Below, one piece after another: positions 7,093-13,701 of a stretch of DNA of 15,397 nt. The stretch is from contig CAYZQS010000059.1 of assembly GCA_964480735.1 (NCBI GenBank), positions 1-15,397 of the forward strand, in the 5' to 3' direction. Position numbers and translations under genes: made by a program. Origin of the DNA: UBA5972 sp964480735. GTDB lineage: Bacteria; Pseudomonadota; Alphaproteobacteria; Rhodobacterales; Rhodobacteraceae. Every line of letters begins with the position of its first letter. The first letter of the stretch is position 1. The notes under the pieces were generated by a model that was given only the letters and a program-made list of their open reading frames with translations, made no database searches and was not told the DNA's origin.

Positions 7093-8556
7093 TCAGGCCC
7101 GGTTCCACGGCAGATCGTCTCCGGGCCCCGCGACTGCCCGCGCGTCTTTGCCGTATTCACCGCCGCTGGCCAGAATGTCGTCAAGCCCGCGCACAGCCCC
7201 CACGTGGCCGCCAAGACGGGCGTATTCCTGCATTGACAGGGTGAATTCCAGCGGTGCCACCAGAGCCGGGGTTGGCACATATCCAAAGGCGCCCGCAGGC
7301 AGGGTTGTCACGTCAACCATCAGCGTGATGCCACCGCCGGGCCAGATATAGGTTTTGGCGCCACCGCAGGTGACCCGGGTCAGGTCAGCCTTGACCGACC
7401 GCGTAAGACGCACCGGGTTTTCCGTGACCCCGGCCCGCAGTGATCCTCCGGCCCCGCCCATGAACAGGACCGTGCACAGGGCCGGTTCGCAGTTTTCTTC
7501 GATCAATTCCACCGATTTCATCAGCGCCTTTGGCAACGGTTTTTTGACAGGCTGCAGATCTTCATCCAGTTCAAAATAGGCAAACTGCTCGCCCGTGGTG
7601 GACACCATCATCAACCGCAATCCGGCGCGTGCACCTTTTTTGGCATTCCACGGTCCCAGAATTTTCAGGGGATCGTCGATGTTCGTGCCGCCCCAGCCAA
7701 GGCCCGGTTCGGCCACCTGAAAATAACGCCCCGGCGTTGACCGGCGGCCCAGTATCTTGATGCCGGTGCTATCCCAGCCCAGCACCTTGCCCGCCTGATG
7801 TTCCGACACCACGCCGGTGATGTGGTCATCCACCACCACAACCTCGTCCACCAGCCCGCGCCATTGGGTGGCAAACATGCCAATGGTGGCAGAGCCACAG
7901 CCCACCCGCATGCGTGCCTCGCGCATGCCATCAACAATTGGCGGCGCTCCGGCCTGCACGATCACGGATGAACCTTCGTCAACGCTCAATTCCACCGCCT
8001 CGCCGTTGCACAGACGCAGCAGGGCGTCACAGGTCACGCGGCCCTCGGCCTTGGTGCCGCCGGTCAGATGATCCACCCCGCCAAGGGACAGCATCTGGCT
8101 GCCGTATTCGTTGGTCATCACATGACCGATGGCCTCGCCACCGGCGCGGACCACCGCGCCCTCGTGGCCCAGATGCCGGTCTGTGTCGATCTTCACCTTG
8201 ACGCCGCAGTAAGAAAATATTGCCTCGGTCACCACGGTGACCATATCCGCGCCCTCGATCTGCTGGCTGACGATGAAGGGCGCGGGTTTGTAATCAGGAT
8301 ATGTGGTGCCCGCACCTATGGCGGTGACAAAATTGCTTTGATCGCCAACCGGATTGCCGTCCCAATCGGCGCTTAGAAACGGTCTGATTTCGTCGCCCTT
8401 GGCGATGCGGCTGTCCAGAATGGTCAGGGGATCGCAGCGGATGATCTTGCCACCTTCATTGGCGTAACGGTCACAGGCCCCGACTTTGCCTTCGGCCACA
8501 TAGCACATCACCGGGCAGGCGTCGCAGCGGATTTTTTCCGGTTTGACGCTTGTCAT
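7093..8556 (-). CDS. 6-hydroxynicotinate reductase-like Fe-S oxidoreductase, 487 aa
   Basis: It resembles proteins annotated as 6-hydroxynicotinate reductase. In Eubacterium barkeri that enzyme reduces 6-hydroxynicotinate to 1,4,5,6-tetrahydro-6-oxonicotinate with ferredoxin, using Fe-S and flavin cofactors. The N-terminus shows CDACPVMCYVAEGKVGAC: C11, C14, C18 and C28, a CX2CX3CX9C pattern suited to a [4Fe-4S] cluster, with another Cys at 41. Other conserved-looking stretches are FSYCGVKVKIDTDRHLGHEG, MRVGCGSATIGMF, LGWGGTNIDDPL and FMGGAGGSLRAGVTENPVRL. No signal peptide is present. The start codon overlaps the stop of the molybdenum hydroxylase gene (ATGA, 8553-8556), so coupled translation is likely. 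The ring-reducing role next to a Mo hydroxylase is coherent, but the substrate may be another hydroxylated N-heterocycle rather than 6-hydroxynicotinate. Confidence 0.8.
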   Translation of the reverse strand: MTSVKPEKIRCDACPVMCYVAEGKVGACDRYANEGGKIIRCDPLTILDSRIAKGDEIRPFLSADWDGNPVGDQSNFVTAIGAGTTYPDYKPAPFIVSQQIEGADMVTVVTEAIFSYCGVKVKIDTDRHLGHEGAVVRAGGEAIGHVMTNEYGSQMLSLGGVDHLTGGTKAEGRVTCDALLRLCNGEAVELSVDEGSSVIVQAGAPPIVDGMREARMRVGCGSATIGMFATQWRGLVDEVVVVDDHITGVVSEHQAGKVLGWDSTGIKILGRRSTPGRYFQVAEPGLGWGGTNIDDPLKILGPWNAKKGARAGLRLMMVSTTGEQFAYFELDEDLQPVKKPLPKALMKSVELIEENCEPALCTVLFMGGAGGSLRAGVTENPVRLTRSVKADLTRVTCGGAKTYIWPGGGITLMVDVTTLPAGAFGYVPTPALVAPLEFTLSMQEYARLGGHVGAVRGLDDILASGGEYGKDARAVAGPGDDLPWNRA

Positions 8557-11291
8557 CCGCCTGCCTTCCGAATGGCCGCGCGCACCCGAAACGGCAGGGC
8601 GGGCAGTTGGGTTATCCGCGCCCCGCAGGCGTGGCGGATGGCGTTCAGGATGGCGGGTGCTGTGGGGATCAAAACGTGTTCGCCCAGTCCCTTGGCCCCA
8701 AACGGCCCCTCTGGATCGGGTTTTTCGATCAGGTAGGAGGTGATCTTTGGCATGTCACCAATTGTCGGGATCAGGTAATCATGCAGGTTTTCGGTGCGCC
8801 CCGGCACGTATTCTTCCATCAGCGCCATGCCAAGGCCCTGCGCAATCCCGCCCTCGATCTGGCCGATTGCCAGTGTCGGGTTGATGACGCGGCCCAGATC
8901 ATGGGCGGCGTGCATGTGGCGCACCTTGACCGTGCCAAGTGCGATATCCACCTGCACTTCGGCCATCTGCGCACCATACCCGTAAACCGCGTAGGGCACG
9001 CCCTGACCGTTTTCGTCCAGCGGCAGGGTGGGCGGGTCATAGGTTTCTGTGGCTGAAATGGCGTAGCCATTGGCGTCAGGCGCAAGGCCGGAAAGATCAA
9101 GCTGTTCCTTGCGCCCCTGCTGCGCTGCAACCAAAGCGCCGCCGTTCAGATCAAGCACGGCGGTATCGTCCATATTGGTCCTGCGCAAAATCGCCGCCCG
9201 AAGGGCTTTGCCACAAAGTTCCGCAGCTTTGCCAGAGACATAAGTTTGACGGCTGGCGCTGGTCTTGCCACCGTCCGGCGTCAGCGCGGTATCCGGACCA
9301 ACCAAGGTGACGTGGCGCAGGGCCATTCCCAATGCGTCGGCAAAAATCTGGGCGATCACCGTGTTGGCACCCTGACCGATATCGGTGGCCCCCTGATGCA
9401 ACACCAGCGTGCCGTCGGGTTTTATCCCCGCCAATATGGTGGACGGGTTGGGCAGGGAAGTGTTGCCGCAGCCATACCAGCAGCTTGCCACGCCGATGCC
9501 GCGCGGATGGTCTGGATTTGCAACGTTCCAGTCCGCAATTTCAGCGCCTGCGGCGTGCCACGGGTCTTGCAGCGCTGCCAGACATTCTGCGATGCCAACA
9601 CCCTGAATAATCTGCCCGGTCGGTGTACGGCTGCCGTCGACAAAAGCGTTTTGGGCCCGAAACGCCAGCCTGTCCACGCCGCAGGCCAGCGCCAGATCGT
9701 CGTATAATATTTCCTGAATGATCGCGCCCTGTGGCACGCCAAAGCCGCGAAACGCGCCTGCCGTGGGGCCGTTGGTATGAATGGCGTCGGCTTTGGCGTA
9801 ATAGGCGGGCGTTACGTACGGCCCGGAGGCGTGCACCGGAACGCGGTTGGCCACGGTTGGCCCCCACGAGGCATAGGCCCCGGTGTTGAAATCACCGTCA
9901 AACTGCATGGCCGTCACCATTCCACCGGCATCACAGCCAATGGTGGCTGTCATACTGGAGGGGTGGCGCTTGGTGGTGGACATCATGGATTCAGCGCGGC
10001 TGTAAACCATCCGGCAGGGCCGCCCGGTTTTTATGGCGGCAAGGCCGATCAGGGGCTGCAATGAGATATCAAGCTTGGCGCCAAACCCGCCGCCTGCTGC
10101 GGCCGGAATGATCCGCACGCGGTCTTTTTTCAGCCCCAGAATTTTCGCGGTTTCTTCCTGATCCATAACCGGTGCCTGCGTGCAGGTCTGGATGACCAGC
10201 GTGTCCCCGTCCAGCCACGCAACGCCCGCTTCGGGTTCGATATAGGCGTGTTCCACATAGGCGGTTTTGACCTGTGCACTGGCGGTATAAGCGGAATTGC
10301 GCAACGCGGTTTCCACGTCACCAAAGCGCACCAGACCGCTGATCAACAGATTGCCCGGGCGTTCGGCGTGAACCCGGTCTGCCGGTTCAGACTTGGCCAC
10401 TTCGGTTTCAAGCAGCGGTGAGCGTTCGTGCCAGATGACCGGAAACCGGTCCAGATCAGCACCGGCAACGGCGTCGGGCTCGCCGACGATCAGCGCCACG
10501 GCCTCGCCCTTAAGGCGCGCGGGGCTTTCCGCCAGTGCCGGTTGGTCAACAAAGGCCGGGATCGTGCCAAATTTATTTTCACCGGGGATGTCAGCGGCGG
10601 TTAAAACCAGCAGGATGCCGGGATTGGCACCGCGCCATTTTTCCCTGTCGCCAAAGGTGAAATCAGCAGCGTGATGCGGGCTGCGCACGGCCCTGACCAG
10701 CAGCGCGTCCCCGGGCCAGAAATCAGCGCCGAACACCTCTGTTCCGGCCACTTTTGGCCCGCCGTCCAGCCGATCCACCGCCGCACCGATGGCAGCGCCG
10801 CCAGCCGGGTCTGCTGGGTCTGGCAGCGGCTGGTTGGCGTTCATCACCGCCTGAACAATGCGGGCGTAACCCGTGCAGCGGCACAAAACGCCGCCAAGGG
10901 CGTCCTGCACGTCTGATTCTGTCGGCTGAGGCTTTTGCTGCAACAACGCCGCAGCGCTGATCAGCATCCCCGGTGTGCAGATACCACATTGCGCCGCGCC
11001 GTATCGCAAAAAAGACTGCTGCAGATTGGCAAATCCAGCGCTCGGCAGACCTTCAACCGTGACAAGGTCGCGCCCTGCTGCCTGCGCCAAAGTGGTCAGG
11101 CAGGCACACACGGGTTGACCGTCCAGCAGCACCGAACACGCACCGCAATCGCCTGCGTCACAGCCAACCTTGGTGCCCCGCAGGCCGATGTCTTCACGCA
11201 GAACCTCGCTGAGACGACGCGAGGGTGGTGCAAAAACCGGCGTTTTTGCGCCGTTGACCGTTACGGAATACGTGGCGGCGCCTGCGGTCAT
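8553..11291 (-). CDS. Xanthine dehydrogenase-family Mo hydroxylase, [2Fe-2S] and MoCo domains fused, 912 aa
   Basis: A molybdenum hydroxylase that would insert water-derived oxygen into an aromatic heterocycle or aldehyde. Residues 1-80 form a plant-type [2Fe-2S] domain: C44, C49, C52, C64 in GCDAGDCGACSVLLDGQPVC. Residues 81-150 form the second, helical [2Fe-2S] domain: C102, C105 (CGICTPGM) and C137, C139 (CRCTGY). The molybdopterin domain follows from about 170, with GGGFGAKLD, AFRGFGVPQG and GATDIGQGA. PFGAKGLGEH carries the expected catalytic glutamate, E871. Length and layout match Desulfovibrio gigas aldehyde oxidoreductase (about 907 aa), but here a separate FAD subunit is encoded directly upstream. 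The gene overlaps its neighbours by four bases on each side. A true xanthine dehydrogenase is unlikely, because no purine genes and no XdhC maturase are present in the window. The substrate is unknown. Confidence 0.92.
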   Translation of the reverse strand: MTAGAATYSVTVNGAKTPVFAPPSRRLSEVLREDIGLRGTKVGCDAGDCGACSVLLDGQPVCACLTTLAQAAGRDLVTVEGLPSAGFANLQQSFLRYGAAQCGICTPGMLISAAALLQQKPQPTESDVQDALGGVLCRCTGYARIVQAVMNANQPLPDPADPAGGAAIGAAVDRLDGGPKVAGTEVFGADFWPGDALLVRAVRSPHHAADFTFGDREKWRGANPGILLVLTAADIPGENKFGTIPAFVDQPALAESPARLKGEAVALIVGEPDAVAGADLDRFPVIWHERSPLLETEVAKSEPADRVHAERPGNLLISGLVRFGDVETALRNSAYTASAQVKTAYVEHAYIEPEAGVAWLDGDTLVIQTCTQAPVMDQEETAKILGLKKDRVRIIPAAAGGGFGAKLDISLQPLIGLAAIKTGRPCRMVYSRAESMMSTTKRHPSSMTATIGCDAGGMVTAMQFDGDFNTGAYASWGPTVANRVPVHASGPYVTPAYYAKADAIHTNGPTAGAFRGFGVPQGAIIQEILYDDLALACGVDRLAFRAQNAFVDGSRTPTGQIIQGVGIAECLAALQDPWHAAGAEIADWNVANPDHPRGIGVASCWYGCGNTSLPNPSTILAGIKPDGTLVLHQGATDIGQGANTVIAQIFADALGMALRHVTLVGPDTALTPDGGKTSASRQTYVSGKAAELCGKALRAAILRRTNMDDTAVLDLNGGALVAAQQGRKEQLDLSGLAPDANGYAISATETYDPPTLPLDENGQGVPYAVYGYGAQMAEVQVDIALGTVKVRHMHAAHDLGRVINPTLAIGQIEGGIAQGLGMALMEEYVPGRTENLHDYLIPTIGDMPKITSYLIEKPDPEGPFGAKGLGEHVLIPTAPAILNAIRHACGARITQLPALPFRVRAAIRKAGG

Positions 11292-12127
11292 CTGGCGGCC
11301 TGCGCAATCGCCCGGTTGATCAGCTGTTCCGCGGCGTGCATCCGGTAATCAGCATCGGCCCTGATGTCGGCAATCGGGTTCAGATCGTGTTTCAGGCTGC
11401 TGTGCAATGTTTTGGCCCATAGATTTGGCTGGGTTGGGTCACAGCCAATCAATGCCGCCTCCAACTGCGGCAAACGGGTTGCCACCGGGCTGCAGGCACC
11501 AACGGAAACTTGTGCTGCGGTGATTATTCCGGCGTCAATTTCCAGCCAGACAGCGACCATCGCGACAGAGATCACCAGATATTTTCGCGCCCCCAGCTTG
11601 ATGAAGGCAGAGCAGCCGCTGGCAATGCCCGCCGGAACAAGCACCGCTGTCACCATTTCGCCAGCGCCAAGATCAACCCGGCGCACGCCTGTAATAAATT
11701 CGCCAAGCGGCACGACGCGCACGCCTGTGGGCGAAGAAACTTCGACAGTGGCGTCAAGCGCCAGCAATGGTGGCACACCATCGGCAGCCGGCGAAGCATT
11801 GCACAGGTTGCCCGCCACGGTGGCGCTGTTTTGGATCTGGATTGACCCGACCTCGCGCGCCGCCTGTTTCAGGGCGTCAAACGCCGGTGGCAGATCGGCG
11901 TTAATCACGGTGCTCCAGGTGGCCGTTGCGCCGATGCGCCAGCCGTCCGTTGTTTTGCGGATACCGCCCAGTTCGGCAACGGCGGTTATGTCAAGAATTT
12001 CCCCGCGCAGCTGACTGTTTTGGGTTGCCGGAAACAGGTCGGTACCACCCGCCAATATCCGTGTACCGACGTTTACAAGCCGCAAAGCCTCAGCCAGATT
12101 TTCAGGTCTGTGATAGGTCATTGCCAT
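11288..12127 (-). CDS. CoxM-like FAD-binding subunit of the Mo hydroxylase, 279 aa
   Basis: The FAD_binding_5/CO dehydrogenase flavoprotein C-terminal-type subunit that passes electrons from the [2Fe-2S] centres to an acceptor. Hallmarks are ILAGGTDLFPATQ (24-36), GATATWSTVI (67-76) and IQNSATVAGNLCNASPAADG (98-117), all FAD-contacting regions in this family. There is no 4Fe-4S insertion of the 4-hydroxybenzoyl-CoA reductase type. The ATG at 12127 gives MAMTYHRPENLAEAL; a second ATG at 12121 would give the equally family-like MTYHRPENL. Neither has a Shine-Dalgarno sequence, and a -10-like TGATAA ends four bases upstream, so a leaderless message is possible. Its stop overlaps the hydroxylase start (ATGA, 11288-11291). 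Confidence 0.92.
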   Translation of the reverse strand: MAMTYHRPENLAEALRLVNVGTRILAGGTDLFPATQNSQLRGEILDITAVAELGGIRKTTDGWRIGATATWSTVINADLPPAFDALKQAAREVGSIQIQNSATVAGNLCNASPAADGVPPLLALDATVEVSSPTGVRVVPLGEFITGVRRVDLGAGEMVTAVLVPAGIASGCSAFIKLGARKYLVISVAMVAVWLEIDAGIITAAQVSVGACSPVATRLPQLEAALIGCDPTQPNLWAKTLHSSLKHDLNPIADIRADADYRMHAAEQLINRAIAQAAR

Positions 12128-12131
12128 ATGG

Positions 12132-12160
12132 TTATCAGAAAATAATCATTTGTACACAAA
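12132..12160 (-). promoter_or_regulatory. Candidate promoter and palindromic operator before the Mo-hydroxylase operon
   Basis: In the 62-base gap after the PrpD-like gene, the minus strand reads TTGTGT (12154-12159), 16 bases, then TGATAA (12132-12137), which would start transcription at about the FAD-subunit ATG. The -35 hexamer lies inside TTTGTACACAAA (12149-12160), whose five-base arms are exact inverted repeats around AC. This form resembles operators of GntR/FadR-type regulators (for example TTGTATACAA), but no regulator gene is in the window. Confidence 0.4.
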
Positions 12161-12189
12161 CAATATTCCGCTGCGTGGAAGATAAGCTT

Positions 12190-13515
12190 TTAATCCGAAA
12201 AGGCCCGGACAAATTTCGATACATCCGGTGCCGCCGCCAGATTTTGGATGACCGCCCAAACGTCGTTTGCTTTACGCTCGCCCAGCAAAACGGCCGCCTT
12301 GGCCAGCAACCGCGCCTGTTTTTGCGGCGCGGGTATTGGCTGTTGCAGATCGAAACTGGTTGTTGTTACGGCACCTGTGTCATGGGTGACCGCGACTTGA
12401 GCGGCGGTTTCGGCGATGGAAATATCCGGTATCACGGTTATTTTTTCAGCGAGGTTTGTTAGGGCCGGATCGCTGCACGCGCTGTCAGAAAAACTGCCCG
12501 GTGCCGCCGTATCCCGCCCGCTTAACACCAACGCTGCGATCATCCGGTAGCTGAATTTCAGTTCAAGGCCGGTTTTTGGATGCGCGATATTACACACGCT
12601 GATCCAGCGTGGATTGACGGAAATACGCATATTAACAAGGGATTGCGCCGCGTCTGGATGGTCTGACATGGCCAATGCTATGGCTTCAACGGCGGCGTGG
12701 GTGCCGTGGCAGCAGGCGTGAAATTTGTAAGAAACATCCGGGCAAAGCCAGTTTTTGCCAAGGTTGGTCATGGCGTCCCGGTTGGCCGCACCACTGTGGG
12801 TTTCGCCAAACCCCTGCGGCCCGTCCAGAGCGTTTGCATGGGACGAAAGCCCGTGTGCGGCCAGCAGTGCGGCCTCCACCCCGCCCGCTGCGGCAAGTCC
12901 GGCGTTATAAGGTTTGCCCATGCTGCCAAACTGGTTTTTCAGGCCGGAAACGCGGGTTGCGGCGATGCCAAGCGCGTGGCGCATCTGCGCCTTGTCCAGT
13001 TTCAGCAGCCGACCGGAGGTCACTGCCGCACCAAACCCACCGGCGGTGGCGGTCTGGTGAAATCCGGCCTGATAGTGCGACCGGCCCAGCCACGCGCCAA
13101 TGCGGACAGATGTTTCAAATCCGATCGCCGCCGCGGTCAGGAATTCCTTTCCGGTTGCACCCTGACGTTCCGCCATCGCCAAGGCGGTGGCAAAAATCAC
13201 CACGCTGGGATGACCGATGTGCAGAAAATGCGTGTCGTCATAATCAAGCGCATGCGCGGAAGCCCCGTTGGCCAGCGCCGCCGCCCGCGCGGGTGCCCGA
13301 CCACCGCCAATCACCAGCGCCTCTGGTTTACCACCCTCCTCAAGCACCGTTTGGCGCAGGATGCGGCTGACATTTTCTGCGCGTCCGGCCATAGCGCAGG
13401 CAAACCAGTCAAGGGCGCACAGTCGGATCAAACGGCCGACGTCAGCCGGGATTTGGGCAGCGCCGGTTTGGACTGCAAAATCCACCATCAGCGGGGTGAT
13501 CTCTGATTTATCCAT
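12190..13515 (-). CDS. MmgE/PrpD family protein, 441 aa
   Basis: This family includes 2-methylcitrate dehydratase (PrpD), cis-aconitate decarboxylase and iminodisuccinate epimerase, so it acts on branched or substituted dicarboxylic and tricarboxylic acids. Typical stretches are ALANGASAHALDYDDTHFLH (80-99), including D91, D93, D94 and H96, then H102 (GHPS). QFGSMGKPYNAGLAAAGG and SYKFHACCHGTHAAVEA follow. Length is normal for the family. The ATG at 13515 is chosen because it gives the usual short N-terminus; a TTG at 13581 would add 22 residues without family character. Neither start has a good Shine-Dalgarno sequence. It is first in the minus-strand series, 62 bases ahead of the FAD subunit, and divergent from the D-2-hydroxyacid dehydrogenase. 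It is not with prpB/prpC, so a methylcitrate-cycle role is unlikely; the substrate is probably an acid from the same pathway (inference). Confidence 0.88.
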   Translation of the reverse strand: MDKSEITPLMVDFAVQTGAAQIPADVGRLIRLCALDWFACAMAGRAENVSRILRQTVLEEGGKPEALVIGGGRAPARAAALANGASAHALDYDDTHFLHIGHPSVVIFATALAMAERQGATGKEFLTAAAIGFETSVRIGAWLGRSHYQAGFHQTATAGGFGAAVTSGRLLKLDKAQMRHALGIAATRVSGLKNQFGSMGKPYNAGLAAAGGVEAALLAAHGLSSHANALDGPQGFGETHSGAANRDAMTNLGKNWLCPDVSYKFHACCHGTHAAVEAIALAMSDHPDAAQSLVNMRISVNPRWISVCNIAHPKTGLELKFSYRMIAALVLSGRDTAAPGSFSDSACSDPALTNLAEKITVIPDISIAETAAQVAVTHDTGAVTTTSFDLQQPIPAPQKQARLLAKAAVLLGERKANDVWAVIQNLAAAPDVSKFVRAFSD

Positions 13516-13550
13516 TGGTTTTCGCGACTGAATTGAATGCGTACACCACG

Positions 13551-13601
13551 CCATTTGGTAAAGAAATCTGAACAAGGTCAACCCGTATCAGGCCCAAATG
13601 G
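13551..13601. promoter_or_regulatory. Perfect 8-bp inverted repeat in divergent control region
   Basis: CCATTTGG (13551-13558) and CCAAATGG (13594-13601) are exact reverse complements 35 bases apart, between the divergent PrpD-like and D-2-hydroxyacid dehydrogenase genes. A -35-like TTGACC on the minus strand (13576-13581) lies between the arms, though a convincing -10 is missing. This geometry would suit a dimeric or looping regulator controlling both genes. Confidence 0.4.
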
Positions 13602-13621
13602 ATGATGTGGCGTGATCATCC
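13600..13621. promoter_or_regulatory. 7-bp inverted repeat, 8-bp spacer
   Basis: GGATGAT (13600-13606) and ATCATCC (13615-13621) are exact reverse complements, sharing two bases with the preceding repeat. It has operator size and lies near the middle of the 186-base divergent gap. No T-tract follows on either strand, so a terminator is unlikely. Confidence 0.4.
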
Positions 13622-13701
13622 TCTGGTGCAGGCGGCCAAAAAGGGTACAGTAAGGCGCAATATTCCGTCTGACGAAACGCCACACCGGGCAGGGGGTCAC
13701 C

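Noticed and set aside
7092..7286. Longer N-terminus for the UPF0280 protein
   Set aside because: It would overlap the reductase gene by nearly 200 bases; the ATG at 7091 follows the reductase stop by one base and gives the usual family length.
8553..11291. Annotation as a genuine xanthine dehydrogenase
   Set aside because: No purine-catabolism genes or XdhC are nearby, the Fe-S/Mo fusion is MOP-like, and the partner is a hydroxynicotinate reductase-like protein; only the family assignment is safe.
13516..13581. TTG start at 13581 for the PrpD-like gene
   Set aside because: The additional residues (MTLFRFLYQMAWCTHSIQSR...) are unlike the family N-terminus, and the region overlaps inverted repeats and a -35-like element.
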